The notes beneath the pieces are model-generated. The model was not told the origin of the DNA. It did not search any database and saw only the letters and a list, made by a program, of their open reading frames with translations. A stretch of DNA of 64,000 nucleotides from Nostoc sp. JL34 (lineage in GTDB: Bacteria > Cyanobacteriota > Cyanobacteriia > Cyanobacteriales > Nostocaceae), in the NCBI RefSeq assembly GCF_017114945.1, contig NZ_JABXKQ010000089.1, positions 1-64,000 on the forward strand. Reading direction: 5' to 3'. Below, one piece after another: positions 1 through 12,148 of the stretch. The position numbers were made by a program, and so were the translations under genes. Numbering within the stretch: the stretch's first letter is position 1; every line of letters starts with the position of its first letter.

Positions 1-308
1 TTGAATACCCCATTTTCAACCCTAAACTGTTTCAATGCACCTAATTTCTGTTGATCTACTTGCTCGTCTAAAAGATATCAAATGGGTTCTATAGATAGTT
101 CGGCTTTTCAGCTTCAGCTTCATCTATGCTTTACTAGAAATTTAAAATTAACTCTTTTAATCAAGATAGGTAAGAGAAATAAAACAGTATATTTTACGAA
201 GTATCAAGATAAAAATATTGTTAATTTGTAATAGCCAGATTGGTTTTGAAAACGAAATGGCTTTGGATACATGAGTTATTTAGCCAATTTAGAATAACGT
301 TGGAAGAA
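1..308. other. Non-coding left edge
   Basis: AT-rich sequence with no convincing coding frame. It probably holds the promoter of the oxygenase-like gene that follows. No repeat or terminator stands out. Confidence 0.5.
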
Positions 309-1313
309 ATGATGTTAGAAGAACTGTTAGCAGAATCACCAGTGCGCGATCGCTTACAATATGAACGGGCGATCGCATTTTCTCAGCTTGGCGATCGCCT
401 CTTTGATGAGCTTGCTGCTAAAATTGCTACAAGGCGACAGTACCGACTACTGTTTGAACACACATTAAAGCCTGAGTTATTCCAACAAATCCGAATTGCT
501 GCTGCGGCTTATATTTCAGCATGTCTGAATAGTCCCATCATTCTTTCGGAAGCTGAAATGCTTGAACGACTGCTGGAAGCAAGAAGTACTTTGCCGAACT
601 ACACCGGCACTGGTCTTTTGATGCCCAAGCGAGAACACATTCTGGCATTTAACCTTTTTCAAAAGAGCGTCGCAGAGGCTTTCTACCAATTAGGAGCAAA
701 TGACCTGATTGATGCAGTGGATTTACCAGTCAATCTTCGCATGGTCTACGGTAAAACTGACGCCAAGAGGTTGGGTTTACCCTTCGCTAGCTCAAAGTGC
801 CATAGCGATGTCTGGGCAGGTGTTGCTGCTGATGCAACTGTAGTAGTTCTGCCGCTATTTGGCGACATCGATAATATCACTATCGAAGCAGGTGAAATGC
901 CCCGTGAAATGGAATTACAGTCTATGCAGGTGATGTCAGACTTCGATGAAGGTCGGGATATTCCGATGGTTGTCTCCTACACAGAAGCACAATTACAACA
1001 CGGCACAATGTACTTTAATGATGCCCGTGGATTGCACCAAACAGTAAGAAGGAAAACTGAAGGCCTGAGAATTTCAGTAGATTTCCGGTTCCGCAGGAAA
1101 TTCAATGAAGCTTACCGGGCAATGGTCGCACCTAATATTGGTGGTATTGAAGAAGATATGAGTGTGCCTTATGAAGACTGGCTGAAAGTTGGGAAAGAAA
1201 CGCTAATTGTGTTTGATGAAACTGTTAAACAGGCTAAGAAGAGACAGAATGCTGACGCTCCAGTTCCACTTTATACTCGTGGGTATCGCCTTGTAGAAAT
1301 GTTCAACTTTTAA
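309..1313 (+). CDS. 2OG-Fe(II) oxygenase-like protein
   Basis: The frame is open from a TTG at 240, but the tandem ATG codons at 309 and 312 follow a GGAAG stretch (302-306) and are the better start. I do not recognise the exact family. Counting from the TTG, the C-terminal half has H188-x-D190 in KCHSDVWAG, then H266 in GLHQTVRR and R277 in LRISVDFRFR. This HxD...H...R order and spacing is the iron and 2-oxoglutarate binding pattern of the cupin-fold oxygenases. It would couple 2-oxoglutarate decarboxylation to hydroxylation of an unknown substrate. There is no signal peptide or membrane segment, so it is likely cytoplasmic. The gene is monocistronic, convergent to the apc cluster, and has a 3' hairpin terminator. 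Confidence 0.6.
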   Translation: MMLEELLAESPVRDRLQYERAIAFSQLGDRLFDELAAKIATRRQYRLLFEHTLKPELFQQIRIAAAAYISACLNSPIILSEAEMLERLLEARSTLPNYTGTGLLMPKREHILAFNLFQKSVAEAFYQLGANDLIDAVDLPVNLRMVYGKTDAKRLGLPFASSKCHSDVWAGVAADATVVVLPLFGDIDNITIEAGEMPREMELQSMQVMSDFDEGRDIPMVVSYTEAQLQHGTMYFNDARGLHQTVRRKTEGLRISVDFRFRRKFNEAYRAMVAPNIGGIEEDMSVPYEDWLKVGKETLIVFDETVKQAKKRQNADAPVPLYTRGYRLVEMFNF

Positions 1314-1340
1314 CTTTCAGAAATACAAGCAATAAAAAAG

Positions 1341-1372
1341 AAAGAGGTCTGGATATTAGACCTCTTTATCAA
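1341..1372 (+). terminator. Rho-independent terminator of the oxygenase-like gene
   Basis: A perfect 10-bp stem, AAAGAGGTCT (1341-1350) with AGACCTCTTT (1358-1367) and a 7-nt loop, lies 28 bp after the stop codon. A-rich 5' and T-rich 3' flanks mean it could act in both directions. Confidence 0.7.
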
Positions 1373-1468
1373 TATTTATCACCCAGACCTACTTTGTTTG
1401 TGTAGTAGTGAATTCTATCCGCCCAATTGTTTCTTAATTACCAGGTTTTTTGTAGTATCAATTCTTAA

Positions 1469-1495
1469 GAAAAAAGAGGTCGAGAAAGACCTCTT
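1469..1495 (-). terminator. Terminator of the apc cluster
   Basis: On the minus strand an 8-bp stem (AAGAGGTC with GACCTCTT, 1474-1495) is followed directly by a T-run. It sits 35 bp beyond the apcC stop. The stem core GAGGTC/GACCTC is the same as in the neighbouring convergent terminator at 1341-1372. Confidence 0.8.
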
Positions 1496-1529
1496 AGCAA
1501 TTCCCTAAAATAATGTTCTATTTACAGAA

Positions 1530-1736
1530 TTACGACAAGCCAGTATTAGCACCTTGCTTACCAGTTGCCAGTTCTACCTTGATGATTTTGCCGCCTGCTT
1601 TTTGAATACGTTGTTGTTCGCGGAACCAGTTCTCATAGGGAACTAGCTTCGTGAAGTAAGTATTTTGCAGTTCGCGTTGGGTACGAATTCGGGTTTGGCT
1701 GGGAACTAGAGCAGTAATTTTAAACAAACGGGACAT
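1530..1736 (-). CDS. apcC: Phycobilisome 7.8-kDa core linker ApcC
   Basis: A 68-residue basic protein starting MSRLFKITALVPSQ, the characteristic N-terminus of the small allophycocyanin core linker LC7.8 (CpcD-like fold). ApcC caps the allophycocyanin trimers at the ends of the core cylinders and stabilises them. Length is normal for the family. It is the last gene of apcA-apcB-apcC, 222 bp after apcB, and ends at a strong terminator. The long apcB-apcC spacer with an inverted repeat fits the lower expression usually seen for apcC relative to apcAB. Confidence 0.95.
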   Translation of the reverse strand: MSRLFKITALVPSQTRIRTQRELQNTYFTKLVPYENWFREQQRIQKAGGKIIKVELATGKQGANTGLS

Positions 1737-1814
1737 ATTTGGAAAATCTCCTGTATACCTTGTGAAAACTTTTTTATCTCAAAATCTTTAGTGCAAATCT
1801 TTTAATCATTCAAA

Positions 1815-1916
1815 GGCTGGAAATCAAACATCAATACTAGACCACCAACACTCATCACTGATAATTTACCAAGATAAGCAATATAACGTTCTAGCACTCA
1901 CGATTGATTTCCAGAC
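1815..1916 (-). promoter_or_regulatory. Long-range inverted repeat in the apcB-apcC spacer
   Basis: TGGAAATCAA (1818-1827) and its exact complement TTGATTTCCA (1904-1913), extended by imperfect GGC/GACC ends, could form a stem enclosing 76 nt between apcB and apcC. There is no T-run directly after it. Partial attenuation or processing between the genes is plausible but inferred. Confidence 0.4.
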
Positions 1917-1958
1917 CTTAATAAAGCCGCACCTAAATTTTTAAGCGCAAACTAGTTC

Positions 1959-2447
1959 TTAGCTTAAGCCAGAGGAGATATAGTCTAAGTAAACGCCCAT
2001 TTCCTTGCCGGCGTCAGAACCTACCAAACTGGCGGTTACTTCCTTGATTGCTTGGATAGCTTGCACGGTAGCACCGACGGGAACACCTAAGGAGTTATAG
2101 GTTTCTTTCAAGCCATTTAGTACACGTTCATCAAGGATGGAAGGATCGCCAGCTAACATAGCGTAGGTGGCATAGCGGAGGTAATAGTCCAAATCGCGGA
2201 TGCAAGCAGCATAGCGGCGGGTGGTGTACATGTTACCACCTGGACGGGTGATGTCAGAGTACAGCAAAGATTTTGCTACAGCTTCTTTGACGATCGCAGC
2301 AGCGTTAGCGCTGATGGTGCTAGCAGCACGTACCCGTAGTTCACCAGTGGCGAAGTAGCCTTTTAGCTTTTCTAAAGCAGAAGAGTCTAGGTATTTACCT
2401 TGAACGTCTGCGGAGTTAATGACAGCGGTAATTGCGTCTTGAGCCAT
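1959..2447 (-). CDS. apcB: Allophycocyanin beta subunit ApcB
   Basis: 162 residues with the phycobiliprotein globin-like fold. The chromophore cysteine is C82 ([14 protein letters not shown]), and N72 in PGGNMY is the asparagine normally gamma-N-methylated in beta subunits. It pairs with ApcA to form alpha-beta monomers that assemble into the trimers of the phycobilisome core, collecting energy from the rods. It follows apcA by 65 bp and is presumably cotranscribed with it. Confidence 0.97.
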   Translation of the reverse strand: MAQDAITAVINSADVQGKYLDSSALEKLKGYFATGELRVRAASTISANAAAIVKEAVAKSLLYSDITRPGGNMYTTRRYAACIRDLDYYLRYATYAMLAGDPSILDERVLNGLKETYNSLGVPVGATVQAIQAIKEVTASLVGSDAGKEMGVYLDYISSGLS

Positions 2448-2512
2448 GTTGTTAATTCCTTATTTCCAACCGTATTGCAATACTTCTGTTTCAGTAGGTA
2501 AACAGCTTTACC

Positions 2513-3001
2513 CTATCCTAGAAGAGCGCCAACTAGGTAGTCGAAGTAGCTACCAGCTTCACTAGCATCATCACCAGACAGCAATGTACCAGCTACATTC
2601 TTCAATCCACGGATACCTTCAGCGACACCATCGATAGGAGTTCCCAAGGACTTGTAAAGTTCACGGGCACCGATAACACCAATTTCTTCGATGGGGGTAA
2701 CATCACCAGCAACGATACCGTAGGTAACGAGGCGGAGGTAGTAATCTAGGTCACGCAGACAAGTAGCAGTCAATTCTTGACCGTAAGCGTTTCCACCAGG
2801 AGACACAACGTCAGGACGCTTTTGGAACAGTTGATCGCCAGCTTGCTTAACAAGCCGTTCGCGATTTTCTGACAAAATTTGAGCAATCCGCACACGGCGC
2901 TCACCACTTGCAACAAATGACTTGATCCGATCTAACTCACCAGGGCTGAGATAGCGGGCTTCTGCGTCAGCATTCACGATAGCTTTCGTGACGATACTCA
3001 T
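2513..3001 (-). CDS. apcA: Allophycocyanin alpha subunit ApcA
   Basis: 162 residues starting [20 protein letters not shown]. The frame extends 33 codons upstream, but GGAGGAATCC just before the ATG at 3001 and the family N-terminus fix the start here. C81 ([13 protein letters not shown]) carries the phycocyanobilin. It is the alpha partner of ApcB in the core. The 391-bp gap to apcE contains its own promoter region, as expected for the strongly expressed apcABC unit. Confidence 0.97.
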   Translation of the reverse strand: MSIVTKAIVNADAEARYLSPGELDRIKSFVASGERRVRIAQILSENRERLVKQAGDQLFQKRPDVVSPGGNAYGQELTATCLRDLDYYLRLVTYGIVAGDVTPIEEIGVIGARELYKSLGTPIDGVAEGIRGLKNVAGTLLSGDDASEAGSYFDYLVGALLG

Positions 3002-3392
3002 TAATGGATTCCTCCAATACGAATGAAACCAGGATTTGATTAAACTGGTGCGACTTGAAATTTGGTTTACTGAGTTTATTTCTCGTTCTTTTAAACACAA
3101 CAGTTTTATAACTGCTACGGCTAATAAATTACGAGCTTGCTTGAGTCAACATAAGTACACAAGCTTTTAAACTCAGTTACCTTCCGCAAAACATTTTCCG
3201 GCATTCTGTTGAGCATTTATGACTGCTCTTAATACTTTGTAATATTGCTTTTCAGAATTTGCTGTTCAAACTGCAATCTGAGAGCGGTATTACAAAAGGT
3301 TACGAAGGAGACAGGGGAAGGGTTACAGGGGACTGGGGACTAAAAATAATCTATTCCCTATTCCCTATTCCCTATTCCCTACCCCCTACTCA
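3002..3392 (-). promoter_or_regulatory. apcE-apcA spacer with promoter region and heptad repeats
   Basis: 391 bp between the apcE stop and apcA start. The part near apcE has tandem TTCCCTA heptads (about 3350-3385) preceded by GGGGACT-type repeats (3325-3340), typical short repeats of heterocystous cyanobacteria. The rest should contain the apcABC promoter and a long leader. No promoter element could be assigned with confidence. Confidence 0.5.
3350..3390. repeat. Short tandem heptad repeat (TTCCCTA type)
   Basis: About four to five copies of CTATTCC / TTCCCTA end 3 bp from the apcE stop codon. Arrays like this are scattered in Nostoc and Anabaena intergenic DNA. This one separates apcE from the apcA promoter region. 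Confidence 0.8.
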
Positions 3393-7244
<3,852 letters not shown>

Positions 7245-7775
7245 ATGCACAAAAGTTATAAATTTAACTATTTATTCAATGCTACCTTATCTGCGATCGC
7301 AGTTATTTTGGCTGTCACTCCTGCAAATGCGCTTCCAGACCAAAACATCAACACCGTTGTCAAGTGGGCAAAAACCAGACCTCAACTACCAACTCTGAGA
7401 TACAACAGCGAAGCCCACGGTTACGAGGGTACAAAGGGAAATTTATACTTTTATGCTGATGTCACTTCTCAAAATGGGACAGTGAATAAAGAAGGCATAA
7501 CTGTTAGTGGTGATAAACGCCTCAAATTCACCACAAAAAATGCCAATGCAGTGAAACTGTTACAAAATATTTATAATTCTAATATTGCTAATGACTTTCA
7601 GAAGTCTCGATATATCACCAAAGTTGGACGTGACCAGTTTTATCGTGGACAAAAGTTTGCTTACATCGCTGCTGAGGTACAAGGTGGGTCATCATTGCAG
7701 ATAATTCCCTTGAATAAGTTGCAAGAGTTTATAGATAATGCCAAATATTGCCAAACCAATCAATGCGACGTTTAA
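7245..7775 (+). CDS. Secreted protein of unknown function
   Basis: 176 residues. Residues 1-29 form a Sec signal peptide with an ANA-L cleavage site (TPANALPDQ), so the mature protein is periplasmic or extracellular. I do not recognise the family. The mature part is mixed alpha/beta with a Tyr-rich centre and two C-terminal cysteines (YCQTNQC) that could form a disulfide. AGGGGAAA precedes the ATG at good spacing. The gene stands alone and is followed by AATTCGT repeats. Confidence 0.6.
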   Translation: MHKSYKFNYLFNATLSAIAVILAVTPANALPDQNINTVVKWAKTRPQLPTLRYNSEAHGYEGTKGNLYFYADVTSQNGTVNKEGITVSGDKRLKFTTKNANAVKLLQNIYNSNIANDFQKSRYITKVGRDQFYRGQKFAYIAAEVQGGSSLQIIPLNKLQEFIDNAKYCQTNQCDV

Positions 7776-7806
7776 TTAATTCGTAATTCGTAATTCGTAA
7801 TTTTTG
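7776..7806. repeat. AATTCGT heptad repeat
   Basis: Three direct copies of the 7-mer AATTCGT fill the gap between two convergent stop codons. It is a typical Nostoc short tandem repeat. Confidence 0.75.
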
Positions 7807-7813
7807 AGTTTGA

Positions 7814-8548
7814 TTAAGCCTGTGGCGTGTAATTTACATACGCATTATCAGTAAATAAAGGCACACAATCACTAACGCTGTAAGCTGCGGACAGATCAAC
7901 ATCTGACTCAAAGCCTTTTTCAATCAACTCTTTACCAGAACTGCATTTTTTCAAGTACCCCAATAAATCCTGCTGGAAAGCCTGAAATGTTGTAAGAGCG
8001 ACTTCGGCTTCTGGTGATAAACTGCCATCTAAATAACTGAGAATTGCCCCAGCACCAATTAAATCTTCAAATGCAGGACGGAGACTTCCATCTTCTTTCC
8101 ACCTCTCACCGCCAGGAATCACAGCAATTTTATCACCATACTTTTGAGCAAACTGCGCTACAGCTTGGCAATTTCGCAAGCAACCAGCCAAAGTTGGTGT
8201 ATTTCCTGTATGTAAAGTCAGAAAAGAACCATTAGGTGAAGGTAAAACTAGTCTGGTTCCAGTAGGAATCTGAGTCACCGATTTTGGCGAGAGAGAATAT
8301 CCAGTTGTAGTCCAATGTTGTCTATGATTTGCTAACTCCGCTCGCACTGATTTGGCATAATCTATGGCTGATTCATCTCTATATGCGTAGGGAAAAATTA
8401 TCGCGCCATTGTTGGTGGCAATTTCCACGCAAGTAGAAAAAGAGAGAACGTCAACTATTACAATTACATCACTGATGGGAGCGAGTTGAGCAACTCCTTG
8501 TAGCCCCCATTCACAGCGTAAATCAAACTCTGATTGGTTGTAAATCAT
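7814..8548 (-). CDS. ComB-family 2-phosphosulfolactate phosphatase-like protein
   Basis: 244 residues from the ATG at 8548. The frame opens 12 codons earlier with a hydrophobic stretch unlikely to be translated. The family is recognised by VIVIVDVLSFSTCVEIA near the N-terminus, LVLPSPNGSFLT in the middle and IPGGERW...AFEDLIGAGAI later, the conserved blocks of ComB. Characterised ComB hydrolyses 2-phosphosulfolactate in coenzyme M synthesis. Cyanobacteria do not make coenzyme M, so the real substrate here is unknown. The gene is divergent from the HicB-like frame with a 130-bp spacer. Confidence 0.75.
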   Translation of the reverse strand: MIYNQSEFDLRCEWGLQGVAQLAPISDVIVIVDVLSFSTCVEIATNNGAIIFPYAYRDESAIDYAKSVRAELANHRQHWTTTGYSLSPKSVTQIPTGTRLVLPSPNGSFLTLHTGNTPTLAGCLRNCQAVAQFAQKYGDKIAVIPGGERWKEDGSLRPAFEDLIGAGAILSYLDGSLSPEAEVALTTFQAFQQDLLGYLKKCSSGKELIEKGFESDVDLSAAYSVSDCVPLFTDNAYVNYTPQA

Positions 8549-8679
8549 TGGAGCGATCGCAAAAAACAATATGATCAAAATCAAACCACAAATTAACCAA
8601 GTAAGTGATCTTAATTTGTCTCAAGGCTAAATTGACCTAAATGTTATAATCAATATAAAATCTGAAAGATCAAAATACT

Positions 8680-8961
8680 ATGAATTTAGCTATAAAAACT
8701 ACCCCTCTAACAACTACACCAAAGTTAATTTATGATGTGTTGATTGAAAATCAACAAGATGGCACAGTTAAAGCAATATTGTTAGGTTTACCAGACTGTG
8801 AAGATTTAGGAAATACCGAAACGGAAGCAATAGAAAAGCTAAGTCAAAGTTTGCAAACTCGCTTAGAAACAGCCATTGCTGAAACAACTTTCCTACTTAA
8901 AATATATGGGCTGATGGCGATCGTAATTATTTGTCTACCTGAAGTGTTCCGCATTAGCTAA
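8680..8961 (+). CDS. Small HicB-like protein, probably 3'-truncated
   Basis: 93 residues. Residues 1-65 have the short beta-beta-alpha pattern of HicB-like small proteins (YDVLIENQQDGTVKAILLGLPDCEDLG, then an amphipathic helix). From residue 70 the sequence becomes hydrophobic (LLKIYGLMAIVIICLP), unlike the charged tail I expect for this group. A frameshift or fusion has probably replaced the C-terminus. An XisI relic lies directly downstream, so the patch looks like decaying accessory DNA. Antitoxin function is not shown. Confidence 0.45.
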   Translation: MNLAIKTTPLTTTPKLIYDVLIENQQDGTVKAILLGLPDCEDLGNTETEAIEKLSQSLQTRLETAIAETTFLLKIYGLMAIVIICLPEVFRIS

Positions 8962-8990
8962 ACTCAGAATTGCTGCAATATTGCTCATGA
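8957..8990. repeat. Left copy of an imperfect direct repeat flanking the XisI relic
   Basis: GCTAAACTCAGAA, one variable base, TGCTGC and then a TATT...CTCATG tail recur at 9411-9446, where the copy runs into the start codon of the methyltransferase. The two copies are 454 bp apart and bracket the XisI pseudogene. Confidence 0.55.
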
Positions 8991-9032
8991 AATGTCAGGT
9001 TCCCATAATTCCTTAAGTCAGGATATTGTTTT

Positions 9033-9361
9033 ATGGAAGGAATAAACTACTTTAAAATTATTCAAGAGATTTTAAATAAACATTTAGTTAATGATGTGGC
9101 TAATGGCACAGAGGTTCAATTGTTATTTGATGCATAACCTCATTATTATCAACTCTTAAATATTGGTTGAAAAGAACAACGGAGAATTTATGGAGTTATC
9201 ATTCATGTTGATATCAAGGACAAAAAAATTGGATACAAAGAGATGGTACATAAATCAGTATCGCTAATGAATTAATTTCTGCTGGTGTACCGAAAGAAGA
9301 TATTGTATTAGGATTTCACGCTCCTTATAAACACCAATTTACTGACTTTGCTGTTGGATAA
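9033..9361 (+). pseudogene. XisI-like (fdxN element excision controlling factor) pseudogene
   Basis: The first frame reads MEGINYFKIIQEILNKHL..EVQLLFDA, then TAA (9135-9137), PHYYQLLNIG, then TGA (9168-9170) where the family has Trp, then RRIYGVIIHVDIKD. After a frame change in the A-run near 9220 the reading is NWIQRDGT, a TAA, then IANELISAGVPKEDIVLGF and APYKHQFTDFAVG to the stop at 9359-9361. This is a full-length XisI homologue broken by three stops and one frameshift. No XisH partner lies nearby. Confidence 0.85.
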
Positions 9362-9443
9362 ATATCAGGAAATAAACAATAATAATCTTTGCCCTGATCA
9401 GCCACTATCCGCTAAACTCAGAAATGCTGCGTTATTCCTCATC

Positions 9444-10625
9444 ATGTCCGATTCCCAAACTGTTAGTGCTGCTGTTGCCAAACTCTACAATACCTACCCC
9501 TTTCCGCCGGAAGCCCTGTTGGATGAACCACCTCCAGGCTATAACTGGCGCTGGAATTGGCTAGCCGCTCATAACTTCTGCACAGGTCAAAAACCTCAAA
9601 AGCAAGATATTCGGATTTTAGATGCAGGTTGCGGTACTGGTGTGGGTACAGAGTACCTGGTTCACCTCAATCCTCAAGCTTCTGTTGTAGGAATTGATCT
9701 CAGTACTGGCGCTTTAGCTGTAGCCAAAGAGCGTTGTCAGCGTTCTGGAGCTAACCGCGTTGAATTTCATCACCTCAGTTTGTTTGATGTGGAACAGTTA
9801 CCGGGTGAGTTTGATTTAATTAACTGTGTTGGCGTTTTGCACCATACTCCCGATCCCATTCGCGGGATTCAAGCTTTGGCGAAGAAGTTAGCCCCAGGCG
9901 GCTTAATGCACATTTTTGTGTACGGGGAGTTGGGACGTTGGGAAATTCAACTCATGCAAAAAGCGATCGCACTTATTCAAGGTGACAAAAAAGGCGACTA
10001 CCGCGATGGTGTCCAAGTCGGGCGACAAATATTCACTTCTTTACCAGAAAATAACCGAATTGTCAAATACGATAAACAACGTTGGTCATTAGAAAACAAC
10101 AAGGATGAATACTTTGCTGATATGTACGTTCATCCTCAAGAAATTGACTACAACATTGAAACGCTATTTGAATTAATTGATGCTTCGGGATTGGAATTTA
10201 TTGGTTTCTCGAATCCGAGTTTCTGGGATTTAGAGAGACTTTTGGGCAAAGCACCAGAGTTAGTAGAACGGGCAAAAGAATTGAGCGATCGCCAGCTTTA
10301 TCGCCTGATAGAATTATTAGACCCAGAAGTAACTCATTACGAGTTTTTCCTCGGTCGTCCTCCCTTAATCAAAGCTGACTGGTCAGAGGATAACGCTCTA
10401 CTAGCAGCGATTCCCGAACTGAATCCTTGTCTTGAGGGATTTCCCAGTCAATGTTTCTTTAATTACGATTACCAAATTGTGAATTTATCTGTAGCAGAGT
10501 TTGAGTTTATGCAAAGATGCGATCAAAATTCCACAGTTGCAGAGATATTGACAAATGTAGAACTGGGATTGGATGAGGTAAGAAGCCTTTTGCAACAGCA
10601 GTTGATTTTATTGACACCTGCTTAG
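9444..10625 (+). CDS. Class I SAM-dependent methyltransferase
   Basis: 393 residues from the ATG at 9444; the longer frame from a TTG at 9348 runs back into the XisI relic and is not credible. The N-terminus has a TYPFPPE...YNWRWNW segment. The Rossmann SAM-binding motif I is ILDAGCGTGVGTEYL, with GIDLS acidic strand end and motif IV-like INCVGVLHHTPDPI. A long C-terminal extension of about 200 residues may recognise the substrate, which is unknown. It is cytoplasmic and convergent with bioB across a shared hairpin. Confidence 0.8.
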   Translation: MSDSQTVSAAVAKLYNTYPFPPEALLDEPPPGYNWRWNWLAAHNFCTGQKPQKQDIRILDAGCGTGVGTEYLVHLNPQASVVGIDLSTGALAVAKERCQRSGANRVEFHHLSLFDVEQLPGEFDLINCVGVLHHTPDPIRGIQALAKKLAPGGLMHIFVYGELGRWEIQLMQKAIALIQGDKKGDYRDGVQVGRQIFTSLPENNRIVKYDKQRWSLENNKDEYFADMYVHPQEIDYNIETLFELIDASGLEFIGFSNPSFWDLERLLGKAPELVERAKELSDRQLYRLIELLDPEVTHYEFFLGRPPLIKADWSEDNALLAAIPELNPCLEGFPSQCFFNYDYQIVNLSVAEFEFMQRCDQNSTVAEILTNVELGLDEVRSLLQQQLILLTPA

Positions 10626-10655
10626 GGAATTTAGGTAAAAAATATCCAATTATTT

Positions 10656-10688
10656 ATTGTGGGATAGGCCTTTCGGCTATCCCACAAT
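10656..10688. terminator. Bidirectional terminator between the methyltransferase and bioB
   Basis: A stem of about 13 bp (ATTGTGGGATA with TATCCCACAAT plus an inner GCC/GGC, one bulged G) lies between two convergent stops. The T-runs are weak, so termination is likely but not strong by sequence. Confidence 0.6.
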
Positions 10689-10695
10689 CAGATAT

Positions 10696-11703
10696 TTATC
10701 CGACAACAGCCGGACTTGCTACTTTCTCTTGTCTTTGGGAAGGCGGACGCATTCCCAAACCAAGTAAATTCAGCATTTCTCGGTCAGTATCGTAATCTGG
10801 ACAGGGAGTTGTCACCGTCAACATCTTGTTGTCGTCGCTAGAAAAGATAGAATTGGCTCCTGCCATAAAGCAGAAAGCTTGCTCAACTTCAGAAAGTCTC
10901 GCCCTTCCCGCACTAAGACGCACATCGGAAGCTGGCATTAAAATCCTGGCTGTGGCAATCATCCGCACAATATCCCAAATGGGAACATCAGGCTGATTTT
11001 CTAAGGGTGTGCCCGGTACTTGTGAAAGAATATTAATCGGTACGGACTCTGGATGTGGATGTAAGTTTGCCAGAGTTTGTAACATCCCAACCCGGTCATC
11101 TACAGTTTCGCCCAAACCCATGATGCCGCCGGAACAGACAGTAACATTTGTCTGCCGGACATTCTCAATTGTGTTCAAGCGATCGCTATATGTCCTTGTG
11201 GTAATAATTGTGCTGTAATATTCCTGCGAGGTATCTAAGTTATGGTTGTAGGCATAAAGTCCCGCTTCTGACAATTTTCTGGCTTGATTTGCCGTCAACA
11301 TACCCAGAGTGCAGCACACTTCTAAACCCATTGCAGTCACATCCTTGACCATTTCCAGGACTTCCTCAAATTGTGAGTTATCCCGGACTTCGCGCCAAGC
11401 TGCACCCATACAAATGCGACTAACACCAGTTTCTTTAGCTTTTTGGGCGATGCTAACTACTGTTTCCTTTTCTAGGAGTGCTTGCGCCTTTACCTCTGTT
11501 TTATAGCGGGAAGATTGGGCGCAGTAGCTACAATCTTCTGGACAACCTCCGGTTTTGATAGATATAAGCTTGCAAACTTGTATTTTTGTTGGGTCATGAT
11601 ATTGGCGATGCACGCTAGCAGCTTGATAAATAAGCTCTAGCAATGGCGTATTGTAAATCGCCCGAATCTCTAATTCCTGCCAATCGTAGCGTATTCCCAC
11701 CAC
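10696..11703 (-). CDS. bioB: Biotin synthase BioB
   Basis: 335 residues, normal length. The radical-SAM cluster motif CxxxCxxC is in [16 protein letters not shown]. The later conserved motifs include [27 protein letters not shown] and the RLSAGR segment. BioB inserts sulfur into dethiobiotin, using one [4Fe-4S] cluster to cleave SAM and an auxiliary [2Fe-2S] cluster as sulfur donor. The start is a GTG at 11703 preceded by AAGGA at 7-nt spacing. It is a single gene; no other biotin genes are in the window. Confidence 0.95.
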   Translation of the reverse strand: MVGIRYDWQELEIRAIYNTPLLELIYQAASVHRQYHDPTKIQVCKLISIKTGGCPEDCSYCAQSSRYKTEVKAQALLEKETVVSIAQKAKETGVSRICMGAAWREVRDNSQFEEVLEMVKDVTAMGLEVCCTLGMLTANQARKLSEAGLYAYNHNLDTSQEYYSTIITTRTYSDRLNTIENVRQTNVTVCSGGIMGLGETVDDRVGMLQTLANLHPHPESVPINILSQVPGTPLENQPDVPIWDIVRMIATARILMPASDVRLSAGRARLSEVEQAFCFMAGANSIFSSDDNKMLTVTTPCPDYDTDREMLNLLGLGMRPPSQRQEKVASPAVVG

Positions 11704-12148
11704 ATCATTATCCTTCTTGTAGACTGGGTTGAATCTTGAGCTGTCTTTTGCTTAAATCTGCTGCGGTACAGCGTTTGGGCAAAGCGATTTTATCGAAGTT
11801 GTACCCTGCACTGTGCTTTATCACCCATTGGCTCTCAATCCTTCCGCTCTAGATATTAGACATCAGCTTATCAAGATTTTGCTTGAATGGCAGATTAAGA
11901 GCAAAAATACTCACTCTCTCTGTTGTAAAGGGTATTGGGTATTGGCAGGACTTATGCAAGTGGCGCATATATCTTTTGTCATGCTGGTCAGGAGTTCAGA
12001 GTCTATATAAAATCAATTCATTGACCCTTGACTTTTGACAAACTTTATGAAAAAACTATGACACTTGCATAAGTCCTGATAATGAGACAGCTAATCTACC
12101 TGATGCTGCTAAACCGCAGGTTATGAGAGAATTTATAAAATTTAGAGA
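11704..12148. other. Intergenic with a MITE-like element
   Basis: 445 bp between bioB and the acetyltransferase. A 65-codon frame (11813-12010) overlaps the inverted-repeat element and has no family features, so I do not treat it as a gene. The element at 11946-12078 is the only clear structure. Confidence 0.55.
11946..12078. mobile_element. MITE-like element with perfect 17-bp terminal inverted repeats
   Basis: CAGGACTTATGCAAGTG (11946-11962) and its exact complement CACTTGCATAAGTCCTG (12062-12078) bound a 133-bp AT-rich non-coding segment. Ends of the AGGACTTA-GCA type are common on transposase-dependent elements in Nostoc. I could not identify a convincing target-site duplication. Confidence 0.75.

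Noticed and set aside
7776..7813. AATTCGT repeats as a terminator
   Set aside because: They have no dyad symmetry; they are simple heptad repeats.
11813..12010. 65-codon frame upstream of the acetyltransferase
   Set aside because: It overlaps the MITE end and has no protein signature.
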